From an uncultured Coriobacteriales bacterium (GTDB lineage Bacteria; Actinomycetota; Coriobacteriia; Coriobacteriales; UMGS124), in assembly GCA_902464015.1 (NCBI GenBank), contig CABQHM010000006.1:1-64000 (forward strand): a stretch of 64,000 nucleotides of DNA, in the 5' to 3' direction. Position numbers and translations under genes: made by a program. Below the pieces are notes generated by a model, which was not told the origin of the DNA, ran no database searches, and saw nothing but the letters and a program-made list of their open reading frames with translations. Position 1 is the stretch's first letter. Every line of letters starts with the position of its first letter. Of this stretch, positions 24,368 to 31,798 are shown one piece after another.

Positions 24368-26182
24368 GTGGGCGTTCTCATCAGCTGCGAAGACGTAAGT
24401 TTGGAATACCCCACCCGCCGCGTGCTCACCGGGCTCAGCCTGGGTGTCGCCGAGGGCGACTGCACGGGTATCGTGGGCAAGAACGGCGACGGCAAGTCGA
24501 CGCTGCTCAACATCGTCTCTGGGCTCCTGGAGCCCGACACGGGCCGCGTCACCATGAGGCGCGGCACGCGTGTGGGCGTGCTCGGGCAGAAGGACTCCCT
24601 GCCCGACGACGCCACGGTGGGGGAGTGCGTCGTGGGAGACGCACCCGAACACGAGTGGGCCTCCGACCCCAAGACGCGCGCCATCGTCGCCGCCCTCATT
24701 GGCGACGTCGCCTGGGACGCGCGTGTGGGGTCGCTTTCCGGCGGCCAGCGCCGCCGCGTCGACTTGGCGCGCCTGCTTGTGGGCGACTGGGACATCCTTG
24801 CCCTCGACGAGCCCACGAACCACCTCGACATGCGCACCATCCGCTGGCTCGCCGCCCACCTCAACGCTCGCTGGCCTCAGGGCACCGGCGCCTTGCTCGT
24901 GGTCACGCACGACCGCTGGTTCCTCGACGAGGTGTGCCTATCCATGTGGGAGGTGCACGACGGTATCGTGGACCCCTTTGAGGGCGGCTACTCCGCCTAC
25001 ATCCAGCAGCGTCTCGAGCGCGACCGTCAGGCGCGCGCCATTGAGGACCGCAGGCAGAACCTGCTGCGCAAGGAGCTTGCATGGCTGGCTCGCGGCCCGC
25101 AGGCCAGGGCGTGCAAGCCCAAGTTCCGCACCAAGGCGGCCCATGAGCTGATTGACGACGTGCCGCCCATGCGCAACTCAATTGAGCTGCACCGTCTGGC
25201 CGTGAGCCGCTTGGGCAAGCAGGTCTTCGAGCTCAAGAACGTCACGGTGGACTTTGGGGACAAGAGAGTCCTCGACGACGTGAACTGGCTTATTGGCCCG
25301 GGTGACCGCTACGGCATCCTCGGCGCCAACGGGGCGGGCAAGACGACGCTGCTCTCCATTCTCACCGGCCGCCTCGCTCCTACCTCGGGCACGGTGAAGA
25401 TCGGCAAGTCCGTGAAGTGCGCGGTGCTCTCCCAGCGCCTTGACGAGCTCCTTGCCCATACCGGTGAGACGGTGCGCGAGGTGCTTGCGGGTCTCAAGAA
25501 TCGTTACACAATCAATGGCAAGGAGTACACGCCTACGCAGCTGCTTGAAAACATCGGCTTCGAGCCCGGTCAGCAGCTCACGCGCGTGGAGGAGCTCTCC
25601 GGTGGCCAGCAGCGCCGCTTGCAGCTCATGCTCGTGCTTTTGAGCGAGCCCAACGTCCTTGTTCTCGACGAGCCTGGCAACGACATGGACACCGACATGC
25701 TTGCCATCCTTGAGGACCTGCTCGACTCCTGGCCCGGCACCCTCATCCTTGTGACGCACGACCGCTATCTCATGGAGCGCGTGACCGACAACCAGTACAT
25801 GGTCATGGACGGTAAGCTCACCCATGTTCCCGGCGGCGTTGACGAGTTCCTTGAGAAGCTCGACGCACATGAGCGCGCCGCAAGCGCGAAGGCTTCCAGT
25901 GCCGCGCCGAGCTCGTCGGCTGCAAAGGCGGTGTCCTCCGAGGCGCAAAGTGGCCTCAGCCAGTCCGATATCTATCGTCTGCGCAAGCAGCTCTCGAGCA
26001 TCGAGCGCAAGATGGACACGCAAAACGAGCGCGTCGCCGCCCTGCAGGAGCAGATGATGGGCTTGCCCGCATCTGACTTCGAGGGCCTGGGCAAGCTGCA
26101 GTCGCAGGTGGACGCTTGCAAGGACCAAATCGACTCTCTTGAGATGGAATGGCTTGAAATTCAAGAACAGCTCGGGGAGTGA
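24368..26182 (+). CDS. ABC-F family ATPase (Uup-like)
   Basis: Soluble protein with two ABC ATPase domains and no membrane segments, so a ribosome-associated ABC-F factor rather than a transporter. 604 residues. Domain 1: GKNGDGKSTLLN, LSGGQRRRVDLA, DEPTNHLD. The linker (about 215-275) is basic. Domain 2: GANGAGKTTLL, LSGGQQRRLQLM, DEPGNDMD, where the usual TNHLD is altered. After an Ala/Ser-rich spacer a C-terminal coiled coil (about 545-604) follows, as in Uup. GTG start one base after the murJ stop. Uup-like versus antibiotic-protection type cannot be decided; the coiled coil favours Uup. Confidence 0.9.
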   Translation: MGVLISCEDVSLEYPTRRVLTGLSLGVAEGDCTGIVGKNGDGKSTLLNIVSGLLEPDTGRVTMRRGTRVGVLGQKDSLPDDATVGECVVGDAPEHEWASDPKTRAIVAALIGDVAWDARVGSLSGGQRRRVDLARLLVGDWDILALDEPTNHLDMRTIRWLAAHLNARWPQGTGALLVVTHDRWFLDEVCLSMWEVHDGIVDPFEGGYSAYIQQRLERDRQARAIEDRRQNLLRKELAWLARGPQARACKPKFRTKAAHELIDDVPPMRNSIELHRLAVSRLGKQVFELKNVTVDFGDKRVLDDVNWLIGPGDRYGILGANGAGKTTLLSILTGRLAPTSGTVKIGKSVKCAVLSQRLDELLAHTGETVREVLAGLKNRYTINGKEYTPTQLLENIGFEPGQQLTRVEELSGGQQRRLQLMLVLLSEPNVLVLDEPGNDMDTDMLAILEDLLDSWPGTLILVTHDRYLMERVTDNQYMVMDGKLTHVPGGVDEFLEKLDAHERAASAKASSAAPSSSAAKAVSSEAQSGLSQSDIYRLRKQLSSIERKMDTQNERVAALQEQMMGLPASDFEGLGKLQSQVDACKDQIDSLEMEWLEIQEQLGE

Positions 26183-26208
26183 GGAATCCCAAGAGAGGGC
26201 CCCTGGCG

Positions 26209-26214
26209 TACAAT
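26209..26214 (+). promoter_or_regulatory. candidate -10 box for fumC
   Basis: TACAAT lies 36 bases upstream of the fumC start. No convincing -35 is present. Similar TACAAT boxes occur before pyrE and the acyl-CoA ligase. Confidence 0.4.
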
Positions 26215-26250
26215 AAGAATTTGCCCTGCTCCTTCGACTGAGAGGAAAGC

Positions 26251-27624
26251 ATGCAGCAAGAACAGTTTCGCGTAGAGCACGATTCCATGGGTGACATGCA
26301 GGTGCCGGCAGAAGCCCTGTGGGGTGCGCAGACCCAGCGCAGCTACCAGAACTTCCGCATCGGCACCGAGACGATGCCCGTCGAGATCGTGCGGGCGTTC
26401 GCCATCCTCAAGAAGGCGGCGGCTCAGGCCAACGTCGAGCTTGGCGTGCTGCCCTGCCGTGCCGGCGAGCTCATTTCGCAAGCATGTGATGAGATTCTTG
26501 CCGGCAAGCTTGACGGGGAGTTCCCGCTCAAGGTGTGGCAGACGGGTTCGGGCACGCAGTCCAACATGAACGTCAACGAGGTTGTCGCCAACCGCGGCAA
26601 CCAGATTGCCGGCGAGCGCGTGCTTCACCCCAACGACTCGGTTAACCGCTCCCAGTCCTCCAATGACACGTTTCCCACGGCGCTGCACATCGCCTGCGTT
26701 CTTGCGGTGCGCGACGCGGTACTTCCTGCCGTGAAGTCGCTTGCTGCTACGCTTGAGCGCGTTGCGGCCGAGCATGAGGGTGTCGTCAAATGCGGCCGCA
26801 CCCACTTGCAGGACGCCGTGCCGATTGCCTTTTCCCAGGAGGTCAGGGGTTGGGTCGGCTTGCTGCAGAACAGCGCCGAGCAGCTCGAGCTTTCCCTTGC
26901 GCCCATGCGCAAGCTCGCTTTGGGCGGCACTGCCGTGGGCACTGGCCTCAATGCTCCCGCCGGCTTTGACAAGCTTTCGGCCGCGAAGATTGCCGAGCTT
27001 ACCGGCGAGCCCTTTGTGAGCGACCCCAACAAGTTCGCCGCGCTTTCGGGCAAGGACGCAGTCGCGTTCTCCCACGGTGCGCTGCGCGGCCTGGCTGCCA
27101 ACCTGATGAAGATCGCCAACGATGTTCGTTGGCTGGCATCGGGCCCGCGCCTTGGCCTGGGCGAGATTACGATCCCCGCCAACGAACCTGGCAGCTCCAT
27201 CATGCCCGGCAAGGTGAACCCCACGCAGTGCGAGGCCGTCACCATGGTGGCGGTGCAGGTCATGGGCAATGACGCCACCATCGGTTTTGCCGCGAGCCAG
27301 GGCAACTTCGAGCTCAATGTGTTCATGCCTGTCATTGCGTACAACTACCTTCAGTCGGCTCGCCTGCTTGCCGACGTCATCCGTTCTTTCGAGGTCAACT
27401 GTGCATGCGGCATCGAGGCGCGTCGCGACAAGATGGACGCCAACCTGCACAACTCGCTCATGCTCGTGACCTGCCTCAACCCCTACATCGGCTACGAGAA
27501 CGCCGCCAAAGTGGCGAAGTCCGCGTTTGCAAACGGCACCAGCCTCAAAGAGGCCTGCATTGGCCTAGGTTTTATGACTGCTGAGGAATTCGACAAGGTT
27601 TTCAAACCAGAGGAGATGATCTAG
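26251..27624 (+). CDS. fumC: class II fumarate hydratase
   Basis: Interconverts fumarate and malate without an Fe-S cluster. 457 residues. Motifs: GAQTQRSYQNFRIG, QTGSGTQSNMNVNEVVANR, NRSQSSNDTFPTALHIA, KCGRTHLQDAVPI, and the family signature GSSIMPGKVNP with the catalytic Ser loop. The ATG follows GAGAGGAAAGC. The malic enzyme gene begins one base after the stop, so the pair forms a fumarate-malate-pyruvate segment, giving either pyruvate and NAD(P)H from malate or, in reverse, a route toward fumarate respiration. Aspartase is a distant paralogue, but motifs favour fumarase. Confidence 0.93.
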   Translation: MQQEQFRVEHDSMGDMQVPAEALWGAQTQRSYQNFRIGTETMPVEIVRAFAILKKAAAQANVELGVLPCRAGELISQACDEILAGKLDGEFPLKVWQTGSGTQSNMNVNEVVANRGNQIAGERVLHPNDSVNRSQSSNDTFPTALHIACVLAVRDAVLPAVKSLAATLERVAAEHEGVVKCGRTHLQDAVPIAFSQEVRGWVGLLQNSAEQLELSLAPMRKLALGGTAVGTGLNAPAGFDKLSAAKIAELTGEPFVSDPNKFAALSGKDAVAFSHGALRGLAANLMKIANDVRWLASGPRLGLGEITIPANEPGSSIMPGKVNPTQCEAVTMVAVQVMGNDATIGFAASQGNFELNVFMPVIAYNYLQSARLLADVIRSFEVNCACGIEARRDKMDANLHNSLMLVTCLNPYIGYENAAKVAKSAFANGTSLKEACIGLGFMTAEEFDKVFKPEEMI

Positions 27625-27625
27625 C

Positions 27626-28774
27626 GTGAACGTAAGCGAGGAGAGCCTGAAGCTTCACGAGGAGATGCGCGGCAAGATCGAGGTGTGCGCCCGCAAGCAT
27701 ATCGAGAGCGCTGAGGATCTGTCGCTGCTCTACACGCCCGGCGTTGCCGAGCCCTGCCGCGCCATCAACAAGGACTACCAGAAGTCCTGGGAACTCACCC
27801 GCCGCAACAACCTTGTGGCTGTCATCACCGACGGCACCGCTGTTCTCGGTCTTGGTGACATCGGCCCTGCCGCCGGCATGCCCGTCATGGAGGGTAAGTG
27901 CGTCCTGTTCAAGGAGTTCGGCGATGTCGACGCCTTCCCCCTGTGCATCGACTCCAAGGACACCGACGAGATCGTGCGCACCATTCAGCTCATCTCCAAG
28001 TCGTTTGGCGGCATCAACCTCGAGGACATTTCGGCTCCTCGCTGCTTCGAGATCGAGCGTCGCCTCAAGGAGGTCTGCGACATCCCCGTCTTCCACGACG
28101 ACCAGCATGGCACTGCCATCGTGACCTCCGCCGCCATGCTCAACGCCATGAAGGTAACGGGCAAGAAGATGGGCGAGATGACCATCGTCATCAACGGTGC
28201 CGGCGCGGCTGGCATCGCCATCGGTGAGCTCATGCTGCACATGGGCTTCGGCGAGGTCATCCTGTGCGACTCCAAGGGTATCGTGTGCGAGGGCGACCCG
28301 CGCCTTAACGCCGCCAAGGCCGAGATGGCCAAGGTCACGAACCGCAAGCATCTCACCGGTACCTTGGCTGACGCTCTCCAGGGCGCTGACGCCTTCGTGG
28401 GCGTGTCTGCCGCCAACGTCGTGAGCCGCGAGATGGTCGCCTCCATGAACAACGGCATCGTCTTCGCCATGGCCAACCCCGTGCCCGAGATCATGCCTGA
28501 CGAGGCCAAGGCCGGCGGCGCCGCTGTTGTGGGCACCGGTCGCTCCGACTTCCCCAACCAGATCAACAACGTGCTCGTGTTCCCCGGCATCTTCAAGGGC
28601 GCCCTGGCTGCACACGCTCCCCAGATCACCGAGGAGATGGAGATCAAGGCCGCTTACGCTATCGCCGACCTTGTGACTCCCGAGCAGCTCAACGCTGACT
28701 ATGTCATTCCCAGCGCGCTTGATAAGACCGTCGCCGCCGCTGTGGCCCAGGCTGTTGCTTCCTGCGTGAAGTAG
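27626..28774 (+). CDS. malic enzyme (NAD(P)-dependent malate dehydrogenase, decarboxylating)
   Basis: Oxidatively decarboxylates malate to pyruvate and CO2. 382 residues, the short bacterial form without the phosphotransacetylase-like tail. LLYTPGVAEPCRAI with the catalytic Tyr, TDGTAVLGLGDIGPAAGMPVMEGKC (split over about 69-93), HDDQHGTAIVTSAA, dinucleotide site VINGAGAAGIAIGELM, and FAMANPVPEIMPDEA. The start is GTG one base after the fumC stop, so the two are coupled. Cofactor preference is not visible. A strong terminator follows. Confidence 0.93.
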   Translation: MNVSEESLKLHEEMRGKIEVCARKHIESAEDLSLLYTPGVAEPCRAINKDYQKSWELTRRNNLVAVITDGTAVLGLGDIGPAAGMPVMEGKCVLFKEFGDVDAFPLCIDSKDTDEIVRTIQLISKSFGGINLEDISAPRCFEIERRLKEVCDIPVFHDDQHGTAIVTSAAMLNAMKVTGKKMGEMTIVINGAGAAGIAIGELMLHMGFGEVILCDSKGIVCEGDPRLNAAKAEMAKVTNRKHLTGTLADALQGADAFVGVSAANVVSREMVASMNNGIVFAMANPVPEIMPDEAKAGGAAVVGTGRSDFPNQINNVLVFPGIFKGALAAHAPQITEEMEIKAAYAIADLVTPEQLNADYVIPSALDKTVAAAVAQAVASCVK

Positions 28775-28817
28775 GAGATATTGCCTACTTGAAGCCAACC
28801 TGGTAAAGGTTGCATTG

Positions 28818-28856
28818 AAGACCCGCCGAGTAGTTTCGCTTGGCGGGTCTTTTTTG
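28818..28856 (+). terminator. intrinsic terminator after malic enzyme gene
   Basis: AAGACCCGCC and GGCGGGTCTT are perfect arms around a 14-nt loop, followed by TTTTT. Confidence 0.93.
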
Positions 28857-28899
28857 TCTTACTGCGGATGAACATGGTATTTACCTGGCTGATTCATAT

Positions 28900-28923
28900 A
28901 TATGTATAGGCATATATACATAT
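28900..28923. repeat. AT-only inverted repeat
   Basis: ATATGTATA and TATACATAT are perfect arms around GGCATA, within a roughly 40-bp A/T-rich tract (about 28885-28925) that is unlike the surrounding GC-rich sequence. It lies between two convergent terminators and is probably untranscribed. Confidence 0.6.
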
Positions 28924-28969
28924 TGCAAAGCTGGTTCAATCATTCCAAGATGGTGTGGGCACTGCAAAG

Positions 28970-29000
28970 AAAAGGGGCCCGCACTGATGTGCGAGCCCCT
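28970..29000 (-). terminator. intrinsic terminator after the surface protein gene
   Basis: On the minus strand GGGGCTCGCAC pairs with GTGCGGGCCCC (one mismatch) around ATCA, then TTTTCTTT. Confidence 0.85.
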
Positions 29001-29032
29001 TTGCGTCGTGCGGGATGATGATCGAGGCGCGT

Positions 29033-31414
29033 TTACTTCTTGCGGCTCTTCAGGATGAGCACGATGGCAAGGACAACCACGACAACGCCGACGCCGGCTG
29101 CGATGTAGATGGGCGTGTTGTCAGTGGTGTCGCCCGTCTTGGCAATGCCGTTCTGCGGCTGGTTAGCGGCAGCGGTGACGGTGACGGTGCACTTGACGTT
29201 ATGACCCTGCACAGTGCCGGTGACCTCGAAGGTGCCCGCCTTGGCGTAGAGGTCGGCATAGTTGGCAGGCGTGTTCCACGTTACCGTCTCATTGGTGGTG
29301 CTGCCGTCAGACCAACGCACGCTGGCCGTGGCAGGCAGGGTGGGAGCGGTGCCAGCCGTGGTGGTCGCCGTCAGGTTGTTTTGGATGCCGTTGATGAACT
29401 TAGTGTCGGCAGTCTTCCACTGGGCGTACAGCGTGGCGTTACTGCCGAGCGTGAGCTGGCCACCGTTAACGATTGCGGTGCCGGTGCCGTCGGCTGCGGT
29501 GTTCCAACCAGCGAAGACGTAACCGTCACGCGTGAACGTAGAGGCGGGGAGGGTAACCGTGGTGCCCAGGTCGGCTGTCAGCACGTCCATGGCACCAGTG
29601 CCACCGTTGGCGTCGAAGGTGACCGTGCACTTCGTGGCAGGGGCGGCGACCCACTGGGCGAAGAGCGTCATGTTCTCGTGGATTGTGGGATCATCCTGGG
29701 GCATGTACTTGGTGCCGGTGCCGTCGGCCGCGGTGTTCCAGCTGTCGAAGACCTTGCCGGCGGGAGCCGTGAAGGCGCTGCCGGGTACGGTGTACTCGGC
29801 GTCAGCATCCACGTCTGCGGGGGACATCTCGCCAGTGCCGCCGTTGGCGTCAAAGCTCACGGTAAAGTGCGTGACAGGTGCAGGCTCAACATCCTTCCAC
29901 TTGGCATAGAGGGTCGTGTAGCCTGCGAGCAGGCCCAGGCTCGTGCCTGCGGGATAGGTCTCGGTGCCGTCGGCGTTGGTCCAGCAGTCGAACTCCTGGC
30001 CCTCGGGTGCGGTGAAGGCGCACTCGGGAGCGGCGTACTCGTCCTCGGCATTAACGGTCACGGGGTCCATTTCGCCGGTGCCGCCGTTGGCCTCGAAGCT
30101 CACGGTGAACTGAGTGACGGGTGCGGGCTCGACGTCCTTCCACTTGGCGTAGAGGGTCGTGTCGCCTGCGAGCAGGCCCAGGCTCGTGCCTGCGGGGTAG
30201 GTCTCGGTGCCGTCGGCGTTCGTCCAGCAGTCGAACTCCTGGCCTTCGGGTGCGGTGAAGGCGCACTCGGGAGCGGTGTACTCGTCCTCGGCGTTAACGG
30301 TCACGGGGTCCATCGCGCCTTCGCCGCCGTTAGCGTCGAAGCTCACGGTGAACTGGGTGGCTGCGGGAGGCTCGGAGTCGCCTTCGCCCTTGCCGGCACC
30401 ATCGCCCTCAATGACACCGCCGTCGGGCTGAGCGTTGCCATCGCCGGCTTCGCCCTGGTCGCCGGGCGTCGCGTCGCCGTCCACAGCGGGTGCCTGACCT
30501 GCGACGGTGAGGCTCGTGCTAGCGAGCCACTGGCCGTCGGCGTAGACGCTCACGGTTGCAATGCCCTCGCCGAGCGTGGTGAGAGTCTCACCCTCAACCT
30601 GGGCAACATCGGGATTGTCGGAACCATAGGTTGCGCCGGGCAGCGTCACGGGCGTGCCGTTGTCGGTGGCCACGTAGCTCAGGGCAAGCTGAGTGCCCGG
30701 CTCATAGGTGCCGGTCTCGCTCTGCGTGCCGTCGGGCTGGGTGACAAAGACGGCGACCGTGAGGGCCGACGAGTCAACGGTTACCTTCATGGTGGCGGGG
30801 ACAGGGGCCTCGGTGCCATCTTCCTGCAGGCCCGAAGCCTCAGTTGCGCGCACGTAGGCGCCACCCTCGCTCAGGTTGCCGGCCTCGCTGGAGAACACGG
30901 CCACGAGATACATATCGCCGGTCTGGGTCTGGAAGAGAGCCACGCCGCAGTAGGCGTTCTCGGTGTTGGTGAACGGGCTCGCGTCGTTGAACCAAGAGGC
31001 GGTCATCTGCTCGACGGTTGCAGCGATGTCCGCGGTGTTGACGTTGGCTGCAGGGAGAAATGCTACACACTCTTGGCCGTTCTGTGCAGAATGTATGGCG
31101 TTCTCGGCGCACTGGGCCGCACGAGCCTGGGCCTGAGCCTCAAGAGCCTGCGTGGATTCCAGGGGAGCGGCCTCTCCGCGGGCGGCGTTCATGCTGTCGA
31201 CGACGGACTGTGCCGAGGCCAGGTAGTAGGAGCCGCTGATCTGCGTGGTAACGGGTGCACTCGCCTGGCCCTCGGCCTGAGCTGCTTCGTCGGCCCATGT
31301 CACAGCAGGGGTAAAAGTGCTGGTGGAAGCCACAAAAGCGCCACCAGCAATCAGTGCGGCGGCGGCGAGTGTGACGCGACCGGCCAACCAGCCGGAAGTG
31401 TTGGTACGTGCCAT
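29033..31414 (-). CDS. sortase-type cell-surface protein with InlB B-repeats
   Basis: Predicted exported, wall-anchored protein of 793 residues; role unknown, adhesion or host contact is a guess. Signal peptide about 1-41 (hydrophobic LAAAALIAGGAFVA). Residues about 65-175 look like a divergent CAP/SCP domain (AARGEAAPLES, NTENAYCGVALFQ). An Ig-like region (about 205-305) and an acidic Gly-rich linker follow. Four InlB B-repeats, each with a FDANGG- or FEANGG-type motif, span about 343-665; the first two are nearly identical (81-residue period). A Big_4-like domain (about 670-745) precedes IAKTGD, a membrane segment and a KSRKK tail, an LPXTG-like signal. The second in-frame ATG is chosen because AAAGGAG abuts the first with no spacing. 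Confidence 0.85.
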   Translation of the reverse strand: MARTNTSGWLAGRVTLAAAALIAGGAFVASTSTFTPAVTWADEAAQAEGQASAPVTTQISGSYYLASAQSVVDSMNAARGEAAPLESTQALEAQAQARAAQCAENAIHSAQNGQECVAFLPAANVNTADIAATVEQMTASWFNDASPFTNTENAYCGVALFQTQTGDMYLVAVFSSEAGNLSEGGAYVRATEASGLQEDGTEAPVPATMKVTVDSSALTVAVFVTQPDGTQSETGTYEPGTQLALSYVATDNGTPVTLPGATYGSDNPDVAQVEGETLTTLGEGIATVSVYADGQWLASTSLTVAGQAPAVDGDATPGDQGEAGDGNAQPDGGVIEGDGAGKGEGDSEPPAATQFTVSFDANGGEGAMDPVTVNAEDEYTAPECAFTAPEGQEFDCWTNADGTETYPAGTSLGLLAGDTTLYAKWKDVEPAPVTQFTVSFEANGGTGEMDPVTVNAEDEYAAPECAFTAPEGQEFDCWTNADGTETYPAGTSLGLLAGYTTLYAKWKDVEPAPVTHFTVSFDANGGTGEMSPADVDADAEYTVPGSAFTAPAGKVFDSWNTAADGTGTKYMPQDDPTIHENMTLFAQWVAAPATKCTVTFDANGGTGAMDVLTADLGTTVTLPASTFTRDGYVFAGWNTAADGTGTAIVNGGQLTLGSNATLYAQWKTADTKFINGIQNNLTATTTAGTAPTLPATASVRWSDGSTTNETVTWNTPANYADLYAKAGTFEVTGTVQGHNVKCTVTVTAAANQPQNGIAKTGDTTDNTPIYIAAGVGVVVVVLAIVLILKSRKK
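29874..30358 (-). repeat. two near-identical tandem coding repeats
   Basis: Two 243-bp units encode the first and second B-repeats and differ at only a handful of positions (for example DANGGEG against EANGGTG, GDTT against GYTT). The close DNA identity points to recent duplication or gene conversion and allows copy-number change. Confidence 0.85.
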
Positions 31415-31525
31415 ATCGGTCATCTCCTTTAAAGTGCATGAGGCGAATGCCTTGCACCGGATTGGAAGTACTTCGGCATGACTGGTGCTATTTTACCTCA
31501 TTTATGTGGGGGAGCCTTGCAACAA

Positions 31526-31557
31526 GACGGCCCACCGCCTTTAGGCGATGGGCCGTC
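31526..31557 (-). other. stable hairpin upstream of the surface protein gene
   Basis: On the minus strand GACGGCCCATCGCC pairs with GGCGGTGGGCCGTC (one G-U) around TAAA, followed by TTGTT. It may be a terminator for read-through from glnA and is the third hairpin in this 384-base gene-free stretch (31415-31798), which otherwise holds only a TAAAAT -10-like box on the minus strand at 31490-31495. Confidence 0.6.
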
Positions 31558-31594
31558 GCATACCTGAAGTCAATTTAAGGACGCTGAAACCGCA

Positions 31595-31697
31595 AAAAGC
31601 AGGCGGCGCCGCAGCAAAGCGTACGAAGGTGATGTGTATGGCGCGCGCCCCTGGCGTACCAGAGGTACTTGAACCTTCGTGGAACGCGGCTGCAGCC
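31595..31697 (-). repeat. structured tandem hairpin unit A
   Basis: First of two homologous units. On the plus strand GCAGC-AAA-GCGT-ACGAAGGT (31611-31630) pairs with ACCTTCGT-GGA-ACGC-G-GCTGC (31673-31693), leaving small bulges. The apical part holds GGCGCGCGCC and GTACC-AGA-GGTAC. On the minus strand the unit ends in CTGCTTTTTG, like unit B. The outermost stem is weaker than in unit B. Confidence 0.65.
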
Positions 31698-31700
31698 CTC

Positions 31701-31789
31701 AAAAAGCAGAAGCCCCTGCAGCAAGGCGTACGGGGCCGTAGCGTACTGGACGTACGTAAGGCCCCGTAGAACGCAGCTGCAGGGGCTTC
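31701..31789 (-). repeat. structured tandem hairpin unit B, possible glnA terminator
   Basis: Outer arms GAAGCCCCTGCAGC (31709-31722) and GCTGCAGGGGCTTC (31776-31789) are perfect. GCGT/ACGC and ACGGGGCC/GGCCCCGT continue the stem with bulges at the same places as unit A, and CGTAC/GTACG caps it. On the minus strand it follows the glnA stop by 9 bases and ends in CTGCTTTTTG, so it could terminate glnA. Confidence 0.7.
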
Positions 31790-31798
31790 GCAACTAAC

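Noticed and set aside
28840..29058. Small 72-codon open frame on the plus strand
   Set aside because: It begins inside the malic enzyme terminator, crosses the A/T dyad and the next terminator, and has no ribosome-binding site.
29874..30358. Possible CRISPR or tandem satellite
   Set aside because: The 243-bp units are in frame and encode InlB B-repeats; there are no short repeats with unique spacers.
29015..31432. Open frame of 805 codons opposite the surface protein gene
   Set aside because: Its internal repeats are just the complement of the B-repeats; the minus-strand protein has a signal peptide and anchor.
31601..31789. tRNA or known riboswitch in the glnA downstream gap
   Set aside because: No cloverleaf or T-loop consensus; the long bulged hairpins do not match the glutamine riboswitch motifs I remember, and they lie after, not before, glnA.
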